24,279 nt of DNA, from assembly GCA_945869755.1 (NCBI GenBank), contig CAMBPW010000007.1, positions 1-24,279 of the forward strand. The letters are read 5' to 3'. This DNA is from an uncultured Gemella sp. (GTDB taxonomy: Bacteria; Bacillota; Bacilli; Staphylococcales; Gemellaceae). Both the position numbers and the translations under genes were made by a program. This document shows positions 8,708-15,751 of this stretch, in pieces. Position 1 is the first letter of the stretch. Each line of letters begins with the position of its first letter. Below the pieces are notes generated by a model. The model ran no database searches. It worked only from the letters and a program-made list of their open reading frames with translations, and was not told the origin of the DNA.

Positions 8708-9034
8708 TTATCTCACTACCTTTACGTTATCTTTATGAGACTCCATACCTAAAGTTCCTGCTATTGCTTTTATTCTTTCATAAGATGATAAATCATTCAT
8801 AATTACACGTTGCTCTTCATTATCATTTTGCATTTTTTTAATTTCAAAACTATTAACAGTAACTTTATTTTTCAAAGAGTATATCTCACTATTATAACCT
8901 AACATCGTGTACATAGCAAATACAATTGCTAGTGGAAATATAGTGTATATTATCATTTCCAATTTTGTTAATGAAACTTTTTCTTCAATTTTTTTGACTC
9001 CATATTCTCTACTATATACTTTTAATGTCGCCAT
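8708..9034 (-). CDS. ftsL: Cell division protein FtsL
   Basis: A 108-residue bitopic protein with a charged cytoplasmic N-terminus, one membrane helix at about 27-46 (MIIYTIFPLAIVFAMYTMLG) and an extracellular segment likely to form a coiled coil (about 50-80) ending in ERIKAIAGTLGM. FtsL pairs with DivIC and DivIB to activate the septal synthase. FtsL sequences diverge quickly, so the call rests on length, topology, the terminal IA...GM motif and the position between rsmH and the PBP gene. An AAAGGA site sits 6 bases before the ATG. Confidence 0.9.
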   Translation of the reverse strand: MATLKVYSREYGVKKIEEKVSLTKLEMIIYTIFPLAIVFAMYTMLGYNSEIYSLKNKVTVNSFEIKKMQNDNEEQRVIMNDLSSYERIKAIAGTLGMESHKDNVKVVR

Positions 9035-9066
9035 ATTTATTCCTTTCTAAAAATTAGAATAGTCAG

Positions 9067-9999
9067 CTATATTTGTGCTTCTGCTATTCTTAATTTTGCA
9101 CTTCTTGATCTATTATTTTCTTCTAATTCAATTTCACTAGGTAATATAGGTTTTCTAGTAATTAATTTTAATTTTGATTTGTAGTCAGTAGGCATTATAG
9201 GTAAATTTTTAGGTATATCTTTTTCTTTTGCATATGAATTAAATATTTGTTTACACAGTCTATCTTCTAGTGAATGGAATGTAATTACAGATATTCTTCC
9301 GCCTTCATTTAATAAGTTTATAGCCTGTTCTAGCGAGTTTTCAAACACACCTAATTCATTATTAACTTCAATTCTTATTGATTGAAAAGTTCTTTTTGCA
9401 GGATGACCTCCTGTTCTTCTAGCAGCAGCTGGTATAGAGTTTTTAATTATTTCTACTAACTCAAAAGTAGTTTCTATTGGTTTATTTTCTCTATATTTTT
9501 CAATATTTCTAGCTATTTGTTTAGAAAATTTTTCTTCACCATATCTATAAAATATTTTCACTAAATTATGGTAGTCATAATTATTTACTACATCATACGC
9601 ACTAAAAGCTGAATCTGTATCCATTCGCATATCAAGACGAGTATCATAGTTATAACTAAATCCTCTTTCCGGAGTATCTAATTGTGGCGATGAAACTCCT
9701 AAATCATACAATATTCCATCTACTTTTGTTATTCCTAAGTTATTTAATTCTTCTTTTAAATTTTCAAAATTTGATTTTATAAAAATAACTTTGTCTTCAT
9801 ATTCTTTTAATTTTATCTTTGCATTTTCTATTGCAATTATATCTTGATCAAAAGCGTACAACTTGCCTGTAGTTAATTTTTTTAAAATTTCTAAACTATG
9901 GCCCGCACCACCTAAAGTGCAATCTACATAAATTCCATCTTCTTTAATATTCAATCCGTCTACTGCTTCTTTTAAAAGTACACTATAATGCTTAAACAT
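9067..9999 (-). CDS. rsmH: 16S rRNA (cytosine(1402)-N(4))-methyltransferase RsmH (MraW)
   Basis: RsmH uses SAM to methylate N4 of C1402 in the 16S rRNA decoding centre. From the chosen start the protein has 310 residues, the usual length. It shows HYSVLLKEAVDGL at the N-terminus, the SAM-binding DCTLGGAGHS motif, the GILYDLGVSSPQLD motif, RRTGGHPAKRTFQSIRIEVN and the ISVITFHSLEDR segment. A longer reading from a TTG at 10015-10017 has no ribosome site. The ATG at 9997-9999 is 5 bases after AGGA within AAAGGAAAAG (10001-10010) and matches family N-termini, so it is preferred. It is the second gene of the dcw transcript. Confidence 0.97.
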   Translation of the reverse strand: MFKHYSVLLKEAVDGLNIKEDGIYVDCTLGGAGHSLEILKKLTTGKLYAFDQDIIAIENAKIKLKEYEDKVIFIKSNFENLKEELNNLGITKVDGILYDLGVSSPQLDTPERGFSYNYDTRLDMRMDTDSAFSAYDVVNNYDYHNLVKIFYRYGEEKFSKQIARNIEKYRENKPIETTFELVEIIKNSIPAAARRTGGHPAKRTFQSIRIEVNNELGVFENSLEQAINLLNEGGRISVITFHSLEDRLCKQIFNSYAKEKDIPKNLPIMPTDYKSKLKLITRKPILPSEIELEENNRSRSAKLRIAEAQI

Positions 10000-10020
10000 A
10001 CTTTTCCTTTCAAACAATTA

Positions 10021-10452
10021 TTAAAAATTAAAATTACCTAATTCTTCTGCAATTTCTTCAAATGAAGTTTCACTTTCAATTAATTGAACTTGCCACTTCT
10101 CTTTGTCCCAAATTTCAATTCTATTTGATACTCCATTAACTACACACTCTTTACTTAATGAAGCGTGGTCTATTAGTGCATTTGGTATATTTATTCGCCC
10201 TTGTTTGTCAATTTCAACTTCTGTAGCTCCTGAAAAGAAAAATCGTTGAAATGCACGAGCATTTTTATTAGTAAATGGTAGAGATTTTATTTTACTTTCA
10301 ATTTTTTGCCACTCTTGTAATGAATAACCAAATAAACAAGAGTCAAGTCCCCTTGTTATAATAAATTTTTCACCTAGTTCTTCTCTAAATTTTATAGGCA
10401 TACTTATACGCCCTTTTGAGTCCATTTTATTATTATATTGACCAAAAAACAC
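10021..10452 (-). CDS. mraZ: Transcriptional regulator and first dcw gene product MraZ
   Basis: MraZ is a ring-forming DNA-binding protein with two SpoVT/AbrB-like domains that controls its own operon. Both halves are visible: MDSKGRISMPIKFRE near the N-terminus and DKQGRINIPNALIDHA in the middle, with TRGLDSCLFGYSLQEW between. From the GTG at 10450-10452 the protein has 143 residues and begins MFFGQYNNKMDSKG, as family members do. That GTG follows an AAGGTGGTGA ribosome site by about 8 bases. An upstream in-frame ATG would add 11 unrelated residues and is rejected. Three GTGG boxes spaced 10 bases apart lie 30-53 bases upstream and are the likely MraZ binding sites. Confidence 0.96.
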   Translation of the reverse strand: MFFGQYNNKMDSKGRISMPIKFREELGEKFIITRGLDSCLFGYSLQEWQKIESKIKSLPFTNKNARAFQRFFFSGATEVEIDKQGRINIPNALIDHASLSKECVVNGVSNRIEIWDKEKWQVQLIESETSFEEIAEELGNFNF

Positions 10453-10481
10453 CTTTCTCACCACCTTATAGATATAATTTA

Positions 10482-10505
10482 CCACATTTTCCCACTTTTT
10501 TCCAC
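10482..10505 (-). promoter_or_regulatory. MraZ operator: three GTGG boxes at 10-base spacing
   Basis: On the minus strand GTGG occurs at 10502-10505, 10492-10495 and 10482-10485, each in the context AAANAGTGG or AAAATGTGG and exactly one helical turn apart. A further GTGG at 10542-10545 is in the same 10-base phase, and a GGTGG overlaps the mraZ ribosome site. Arrays of short GTGG-type direct repeats upstream of mraZ are the known binding sites of MraZ. No convincing -35/-10 pair for the operon was seen near them. Confidence 0.75.
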
Positions 10506-10598
10506 TATTTTTTTAAAATTTTTTATATTTTTTTCTAATTTCCACTTTTGTAATAAAATTTTCTATTTTTTGAACATTAAAATAGTAATTTATAACTG

Positions 10599-10627
10599 TT
10601 GTATGTTGCTAAAATTAATGATAAAAT
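10599..10627 (+). promoter_or_regulatory. Promoter for the CMD-like / radical SAM genes
   Basis: TTGTAT (10599-10604) and TAAAAT (10622-10627) are separated by 17 bases, with a TGA extension directly before the -10. The start codon of the first gene lies about 30 bases further on, behind AAAAAGGAG. The promoter diverges from mraZ. Confidence 0.65.
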
Positions 10628-10658
10628 TATATAAAATAAATAAAAAGGAGAATTAAGT

Positions 10659-10997
10659 GTGACAAACTATTACAAAAGAATTCATCTTCAACAATTTGGT
10701 GAAGGAAAATTAGGAGAAGATGCACCTGAACTTTGGAAAAAATTTTTAGATTATTATGGAAATACTATGGCTGACGGAGAACTTACTTCAAGAGAAAAAG
10801 CATTAATAGCATTTGGAGTTGCTGTAGCTGAAGCTTGTCCTTATTGTATCGAAGCATATACTAATACATTACTAGAAGAAGGGTGCGACCAAGATCAAAT
10901 AGCTGAAGCAATGCACGTTGCAGCTGCTATGAAAGCTGGTATGACACTTGTTATGGGGCTTCAAAGCAAAGAATTATCTGATAAACTTACACATTAG
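10659..10997 (+). CDS. AhpD/CMD-family peroxidase-like protein paired with an ArsS-type radical SAM protein
   Basis: A 112-residue protein of the carboxymuconolactone decarboxylase/AhpD fold. The redox pair EACPYC (Cys60, Cys63) sits on the expected helix, and a conserved histidine lies further on in EAMHVAAAMKAG. The family partner of ArsS-like radical SAM enzymes is named arsenosugar biosynthesis-associated peroxidase-like protein; the sequence and the adjacent radical SAM gene fit that subfamily. The likely role is thiol redox chemistry supporting the neighbour; the substrate is not known. The GTG start has an AAAAAGGAG site 8 bases upstream. Its TAG stop overlaps the AGGAG of the next gene, so the two are coupled. 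Both redox positions are ordinary Cys codons (TGT). Confidence 0.85.
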   Translation: MTNYYKRIHLQQFGEGKLGEDAPELWKKFLDYYGNTMADGELTSREKALIAFGVAVAEACPYCIEAYTNTLLEEGCDQDQIAEAMHVAAAMKAGMTLVMGLQSKELSDKLTH

Positions 10998-11007
10998 GAG
11001 ATAAATT

Positions 11008-11979
11008 TTGACAAAAAAAAATGTTGAAGGAATTCCTTCGTTCTACGAAAAAGTTGAAAATAAAAAATATTTGTTATCAGAAGAAAGTCCTGCAACTATG
11101 CAAATAAATGTTGGAAGTTTATGCAATATAGTTTGCAGTCATTGTCATGTTGACGGTGGACCTACTAGAACAAATAATATGAAAAAAGAAACATTTGAAC
11201 ATATTATTGAGGCATTTAAACTAGGAAATTATTCAATAATAGATATAACTGGTGGTGCGCCAGAAATGAATCCTAACTTCCGATGGTTTTTAAAAGAAAT
11301 CAGTAAATACGCAAAAACTATTATAGTTAGAACAAATTTAGTAATTCTTTTAGTTCGTGAATACAGAGATATACCTGAACTATATAAAGAATTAAAAGTT
11401 CAAGTAGTTGCTTCACTTCCGTACTACAACGAAAAAGTAGTTGCGAAACAGCGAGGAAAAGGAATATTCCCAAAATCAATTCAAGTATTACAAAAATTAA
11501 ATGAACTGGGATATGGAAAAGAAAAAGATTTAATTCTAAATCTAGTATATAATCCAAATGGAGCATACTTGCCACCGAAACAAGAAATGTTAGAAAAAAC
11601 ATATAAAAAGAAGCTATTTGATAATTTTGGAGTTGTTTTTAATAATTTATTCGTCATAACAAATAACCCTATAGGAAGATTTGCAGAATTTCTTCATCGT
11701 GAAAATTTATATGACTGTTATATTACTAAACTTTATAAAGCATATAATGAAGAAACTGTGCAAAACGCAATGTGTAGATCTATGATCTCTGTTGGACCTG
11801 ATGGTACTCTTTACGATTGTGATTTTAATATGATTGAAAATTTAAAAGTTCGAGGAGAAATAAATACTATCGAGCAATTAGCTAAAAATAAATTAGGAGC
11901 AAGAAAAATCGTAACAGGAATTCACTGTTATGGTTGTACCGCTGGAAGTGGTTCATCTTGAGGTGGAGAAACGTGTTAA
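11008..11979 (+). CDS. ArsS-like radical SAM protein, probable selenoprotein (in-frame UGA at 11959-11961)
   Basis: The protein has the radical SAM cluster motif CxxxCxxC (Cys39, Cys43, Cys46, in GSLCNIVCSHCHVDGGPTR), a TGGAPE segment, and the C-terminal Cys-rich region with CRSMISVGPDGTLYDCDFN (Cys256, Cys271) and HCYGCTAGSGSS (Cys307, Cys310). This matches the family annotated as arsenosugar biosynthesis radical SAM protein ArsS or rSAM_SeCys. The next codon is TGA. The frame continues GGT GGA GAA ACG TGT TAA, so reading TGA as selenocysteine gives SS-U-GGETC, and family members have SSCGG at this place. The product would be 323 residues; stopping at TGA gives 317. The TTG start has an AGGAG site (10996-11000) 7 bases away. 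No arsM or other arsenic gene is in the window, so the arsenosugar role is not supported here. Sec decoding genes are not in the window. Confidence 0.8.
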
Positions 11980-11994
11980 GTTTCGGAGAAACTT
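11978..11994 (+). promoter_or_regulatory. Hairpin after the UGA: candidate bacterial SECIS element (or terminator)
   Basis: AAGTTTC (11978-11984) and GAAACTT (11988-11994) pair perfectly around the loop GGA. The loop begins 24 bases after the UGA at 11959-11961. Bacterial SECIS elements are short stem-loops with a G in the first loop positions, roughly 16-37 bases after the UGA, so position and loop both fit. The hairpin also contains the TAA stop in its 5' arm and is followed by TTTTT, so an intrinsic terminator is a competing reading; it could serve as both. Confidence 0.5.
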
Positions 11995-12006
11995 TTTAAT
12001 ATTATT

Positions 12007-12046
12007 AAGAGTTGCATTTACTTCATAATATGCTTCTCTTTTATTT
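12007..12046 (+). terminator. Terminator-like hairpin after the radical SAM gene
   Basis: AAGAG-TT-GCAT (12007-12017) pairs with ATGC-TT-CTCTT (12030-12040) with an internal TT/TT mismatch and a 12-base loop, followed by TTATTTTT. It ends just before the AGGAGG ribosome site of the next gene. No promoter is visible in the short remaining gap, so the next gene would depend on readthrough. Confidence 0.5.
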
Positions 12047-12061
12047 TTATAGGAGGTAGTT

Positions 12062-13123
12062 TTGAAAAAATTTTTAAAATATATATTATATACAATAACA
12101 TTAATTTTAATTTTATCTTGTAGTTTCATCGGTTATTTAACAATAACAGAATACAAACCAAAAGAAATTGAAAATTTACAATTAAATAAAACGGAAATAA
12201 ACACTCAATTTGAAATTGAAAAAGAGTATAAAGCATTAAATTGGAATATAGGATTTGCAGGTATGGATAAAGATATAGACTTTTTTATGGACGGAGGAAC
12301 TATGTCTTTACCTATAGATAGAGAGCATGTTGAAAATAATTTAACTAATATTATAAAATTCATAAAAAATCAAAATGCTGATATAAATTTTTTGCAAGAA
12401 GTAGATGAAAATTCAAAAAGATCTTACAACATAAACCAAGTTGAAAAATTTAATTATGAATTACAACAAAACTCTACGTTCGCTTATAACTATAAAGTAG
12501 AATACGTACCCTATCCACTAAATAGTAATCCTTTAGGAAAAATGGCTAGCGGTATTTATACTTCTTCAAAATATGAAATTACAGATGCTACTCGTCATCA
12601 ATTACCAATACCTTTTAAATATCCTGTTAGAATAGCAAATTTAAAAAGAGCTATTTCTGTTAATTATGCTAATATAAAAAATTCAGACAAAAAATTAGTA
12701 TTAATAAACGCACATTTAGATGCTTATGACAGTAACAATGAAGGTAAAATTGCACAAACAAAATTTATAGTTGACTTTATAAATAACGAATACAACAAAG
12801 GTAATTATATTATTCTAGGTGCAGACTTCAATCAAGAGCTTGGAGAAAATTCAACTAGCGTTCCAGAACATCTTTGGCAACCTACTCTATTTGAAAAATC
12901 TTTACTAGGAAATAATTTTAAAGTTTATTATGATACTACATCTCCTACTGCGAGATTAAATAATAAACCTTACATAAAAAATTCAGAAGGAACATATACA
13001 TTCGTGATTGACGGTTATATAGTAAGTAACAACATAAACGTATCTGAAGTAAAAACTATTGATCTAGATTTTCAAAATAGTGATCATAATCCTGTAATTT
13101 TAAAATTTGAACTGAAAAATTAA
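12062..13123 (+). CDS. Endonuclease/exonuclease/phosphatase-family protein, membrane-anchored or secreted
   Basis: A 353-residue protein with an N-terminal hydrophobic segment (about residues 4-27) that is a signal anchor or signal peptide; an ILSC sequence at 17-20 is a poor lipobox. The metal-dependent EEP fold is supported by its motifs in order: ALNWNIG (Asn62), FLQEVD (Glu113), INAHLDAY (His218), LGADFNQEL (Asp255, Asn257), FVIDGYIV (Asp317) and SDHNPV (Asp341, His342). All catalytic positions are present, so it should be active outside the membrane on a phosphodiester or phosphomonoester; the substrate (nucleic acid, inositol phosphate, phospholipid) cannot be told. The TTG start has AGGAGG 5 bases upstream. 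It is convergent with yajC across a shared terminator. Confidence 0.85.
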   Translation: MKKFLKYILYTITLILILSCSFIGYLTITEYKPKEIENLQLNKTEINTQFEIEKEYKALNWNIGFAGMDKDIDFFMDGGTMSLPIDREHVENNLTNIIKFIKNQNADINFLQEVDENSKRSYNINQVEKFNYELQQNSTFAYNYKVEYVPYPLNSNPLGKMASGIYTSSKYEITDATRHQLPIPFKYPVRIANLKRAISVNYANIKNSDKKLVLINAHLDAYDSNNEGKIAQTKFIVDFINNEYNKGNYIILGADFNQELGENSTSVPEHLWQPTLFEKSLLGNNFKVYYDTTSPTARLNNKPYIKNSEGTYTFVIDGYIVSNNINVSEVKTIDLDFQNSDHNPVILKFELKN

Positions 13124-13130
13124 ATATAAA

Positions 13131-13168
13131 AAAATCCATATAGTAAATTTATTTACTATATGGATTTT
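13131..13168. terminator. Bidirectional terminator between the EEP gene and yajC
   Basis: An 18-base perfect stem (13131-13148 with 13151-13168) has a 2-base nominal loop and contains TCCATATAGTAAAT. Runs of A before and T after it give a T-tract in both directions. It lies between two convergent genes and probably ends both transcripts. Confidence 0.85.
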
Positions 13169-13180
13169 CTATATTTTCAA

Positions 13181-13438
13181 CTACGCTACTAAACCACGAA
13201 CAGCTTGTCTATCAATTTTAATTTCTGTTTTTGGTGCAATTCTCAATACTAATGTTGCAGTTCCAACTTCAACTATTTCTCCATAAATGCCAGAGAAAGT
13301 AACAACACTATCTCCTGGTTTTAAAGAATCTTGTAAAAGTCTTAATTCTTTATTTCGTTTATTTTGTGGACGTATCATAAAGAAATACATAAACGCAAAA
13401 AGAACAACAAACATTATAATACTATACATATTTTGCAT
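13181..13438 (-). CDS. yajC: Preprotein translocase accessory subunit YajC
   Basis: An 85-residue protein with one N-terminal membrane helix (about 4-22), then the diagnostic FFMIRPQNKRNKE motif and a short soluble domain (LKPGDSVVTFSGIYGEIVEVG). YajC associates with SecDF near the SecYEG translocon. The ATG at 13436-13438 has AGGAGG upstream at good spacing. It follows tgt by about 70 bases on the same strand; queA-tgt-yajC is a common arrangement in Bacillota, which supports both calls. Confidence 0.96.
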   Translation of the reverse strand: MQNMYSIIMFVVLFAFMYFFMIRPQNKRNKELRLLQDSLKPGDSVVTFSGIYGEIVEVGTATLVLRIAPKTEIKIDRQAVRGLVA

Positions 13439-13505
13439 TACTATTACCTCCTATTTTAATATTATTTTATTCTACTATATTAAAGTCAAAAAATAAACTA
13501 TTTTG

Positions 13506-14660
13506 CTAGAAATTTTTAGGATTTTCTTTATTCAATCCATACTTTTCAAAAAATTCTTCTTTAAAATCTAATAATCTGTCTTCCATAATAGCTTTACGAA
13601 TATTTTTCATCATATTTAATAGAAAATGAATATTATGAATTGTTGCAAGTCTAGCACCAAATATTTCATCAGCTTTAAATAAGTGTCTTAAATATGCTTT
13701 AGTATAATTTTGACAACAATAGCAATCACATTCTCTATCTAAAGGTGTAAAATCTTCTGCATACTTAGCATTTTTTATAACTACTCGTCCTGATGATGTC
13801 ATACAAGTTCCATTTCTTGCAATTCTAGTTGGAAGAACACAATCAAACATATCTATTCCCCTTAACACTCCTTCAAAAAGAGCATCTGGCGAACCCACTC
13901 CCATCAAATATCGTGGTTTATTTGTAGGTAGTAATGGTGTTGTTTCTTCTAAAACACGATACATTATTTCTTTTGGTTCTCCTACAGATAAACCTCCTAT
14001 TGCATAACCAGGAAAATCCATACTAACTAAATCTTTTGCACTTAATTCTCTTAAATCTTTAAATCCTGCCCCTTGAACAATACCAAATAACGCTTGATTT
14101 TTTGTATTTTTATGTTCTATTAAACATCTTTCAGCCCAACGTGAAGTTCTTTCAACAGATTGTCTAATATATTTATAATCATGATTAAAATCTGGACATT
14201 CATCGAATGCCATCATTATATCACTTCCTAATGAAGTTTGAATTTGTACCGCTTTTTCAGGAGATAAAAATAATTTTTCTCCAGATAAATGATTTTTAAA
14301 ATGGACTCCTTCTTCTTCAATTTTTCTGAAATCACTTAAAGAAAATACTTGGAAACCTCCTGAATCAGTCAAAATACTACCATCATAGTTCATAAATTTG
14401 TGCAATCCGCCTGCTTTTTCAATTATTTTTTCACCAGGTCGTAACCACAAATGATATGTATTTGATAAAATTATATTAGCTCCCATTGACTTAACTTCTT
14501 CTGGCGACATTGTTTTTACTGTAGCTTGCGTTCCTACAGGCATAAATACAGGTGTTTCAAAACTTCCGTGAGGCGTATGAACAATTCCTAATCTCGCCCC
14601 TGATTGTTTACAAGTTTTTATATGCTCATACCAAACAGCATTTTCTCTTACATCTCTCAT
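13506..14660 (-). CDS. tgt: tRNA-guanine transglycosylase Tgt
   Basis: Tgt swaps guanine 34 of GUN-anticodon tRNAs for preQ1 in queuosine synthesis. Visible are the N-terminal GARLGIVHTPHGSFETPVFMPVGTQATVK, the active-site DSGGFQVFSL, MMAFDECPD, GYAIGGLSVGEP, the substrate loop VLPTRIARNGT and the zinc site CDCYCCQNY with a downstream His in LATIHN. A longer reading exists, but the ATG at 14658-14660 (MRDVRENAVWYEHI) has an AAGGAG site 6 bases upstream and fits the family N-terminus, giving 384 residues. It lies 16 bases after queA, the enzyme acting next in the pathway. Confidence 0.98.
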   Translation of the reverse strand: MRDVRENAVWYEHIKTCKQSGARLGIVHTPHGSFETPVFMPVGTQATVKTMSPEEVKSMGANIILSNTYHLWLRPGEKIIEKAGGLHKFMNYDGSILTDSGGFQVFSLSDFRKIEEEGVHFKNHLSGEKLFLSPEKAVQIQTSLGSDIMMAFDECPDFNHDYKYIRQSVERTSRWAERCLIEHKNTKNQALFGIVQGAGFKDLRELSAKDLVSMDFPGYAIGGLSVGEPKEIMYRVLEETTPLLPTNKPRYLMGVGSPDALFEGVLRGIDMFDCVLPTRIARNGTCMTSSGRVVIKNAKYAEDFTPLDRECDCYCCQNYTKAYLRHLFKADEIFGARLATIHNIHFLLNMMKNIRKAIMEDRLLDFKEEFFEKYGLNKENPKNF

Positions 14661-14676
14661 TTTTTTCTCCTTATTT

Positions 14677-15702
14677 TTAATAAATGAACATCGCATCTCC
14701 AAAACTAAAGAAACGATATTTATTTTCTATTGCAATATTATAAAATTTTAACATACTTTCTCTATTATAAAAAGCACTAACTAACATTATTAACGATGAT
14801 TTCGGTAAGTGAAAATTAGTAATTAAACAATCTACACACTTAAACTCAAATCCAGGGTAAATAAAAATATTAGTCCAACCTGAACTTGCAACTATTTTCC
14901 CATTATTATCACGAGCTACAGTTTCTAAAGTTCTAGTTGAAGTTGTTCCAACAGAAATAACACGACTACCATTTTTTTTCGTATCATTTATAATATTGGC
15001 AGTTTCTTCTGTAATTTCATAATATTCTGAATGCATATTATGATTTTTTATATCTTCTACTACTACAGGTCGAAAAGTTCCTAATCCAACGTGTAAAGTT
15101 AAATACACTATATTTACACCTTTATTTTTAATTTTTTCTAACAATTCTTTAGTAAAATGCAAACCAGCAGTCGGTGCTGCTGAACTACCTATTTCTTTAG
15201 AAAAAACTGTTTGATAGCGTTCTTTATCATCTAATTTTTCTTTTATGTATGGAGGAAGTGGCATAGTACCTAATTCATCTAATCTTTCTTGAAAAATTCC
15301 ATCGTAAATAAATTCAAAATGTCTAAATCCATCTGGAAAAATTTGAGTACATTTGGCTTGCATAATATCACCAAAATTTATAATTGTTCCAACTTTTACT
15401 CTTTTCGCAGGTTTTACTAAACATTCCCATATATTATTTTCTATATTTTTCAAAAGTAATAATTCAATTACGGCTTTAGTATCAATCTTTTCTCCTAAAA
15501 GTCTTGCTGGCATAACTCTAGTATTGTTTAATACTAAAGTATCACCTTTTCTAAAATAATCAATTATGTCAGAAAAATATTTGTGCTCATAACTTTCTTC
15601 TTGTTTATTTATAACTAATAATTTACTTGCATCACGTTTTTCTAATGGAACTTGTGCAATTAAATTTTCTGGTAAATAAAAATCAAATTGTTCTAATTTC
15701 AT
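14677..15702 (-). CDS. queA: S-adenosylmethionine:tRNA ribosyltransferase-isomerase QueA
   Basis: QueA moves the ribosyl group of SAM to preQ1-modified tRNA to form epoxyqueuosine. The 341-residue protein is full length and shows the family motifs: FDFYLPENLIAQVPLEKRDAS at the start, TLVLNNTRVMPARLLG, GSSAAPTAGLHFT, LHVGLGTFRPV, VGTTSTRTLE and TNFHLPKSSLIMLVSAF near the end. An AAGGAG site precedes the ATG. It sits between ftsW (with its own terminator) and tgt, and probably begins a queA-tgt-yajC transcript; a TATAAT occurs within the ftsW terminator T-tract but lacks a clear -35. Confidence 0.98.
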   Translation of the reverse strand: MKLEQFDFYLPENLIAQVPLEKRDASKLLVINKQEESYEHKYFSDIIDYFRKGDTLVLNNTRVMPARLLGEKIDTKAVIELLLLKNIENNIWECLVKPAKRVKVGTIINFGDIMQAKCTQIFPDGFRHFEFIYDGIFQERLDELGTMPLPPYIKEKLDDKERYQTVFSKEIGSSAAPTAGLHFTKELLEKIKNKGVNIVYLTLHVGLGTFRPVVVEDIKNHNMHSEYYEITEETANIINDTKKNGSRVISVGTTSTRTLETVARDNNGKIVASSGWTNIFIYPGFEFKCVDCLITNFHLPKSSLIMLVSAFYNRESMLKFYNIAIENKYRFFSFGDAMFIY

Positions 15703-15723
15703 TTTTTCTCCTTAAAAATTTCA

Positions 15724-15751
15724 TTATAAAAAGGTAGCATTAACTGCTACC
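15724..15751 (-). terminator. Terminator of ftsW, overlapping its stop codon
   Basis: On the minus strand GGTAGCA (15745-15751) pairs with TGCTACC (15733-15739) around the loop GTTAA, followed by TTTTTAT. The ftsW TAA stop begins inside the loop, and the last codons Gly-Ser-Ser form the 5' arm. This is the most G-C-rich hairpin in the window and a convincing intrinsic terminator. Confidence 0.85.

Noticed and set aside
10453..10485. Longer MraZ start adding MVNYIYKVVRK
   Set aside because: The added residues have no counterpart in the family and they include the ribosome site sequence of the preferred GTG.
11327..11602. Open frame of 91 codons on the minus strand
   Set aside because: It lies entirely inside the radical SAM gene on the other strand, has no ribosome site and no recognisable domain; the plus-strand frame has clear family motifs.
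11959..11961. TGA as an ordinary stop of the radical SAM gene
   Set aside because: Not excluded, but family alignment of the following Gly-Gly, the hairpin downstream and absence of TGA stops elsewhere make Sec more likely.
11959..11961. UGA read as tryptophan (Mycoplasma-type code)
   Set aside because: All conserved tryptophans seen in the neighbouring genes are TGG and no other in-frame UGA occurs in any gene.
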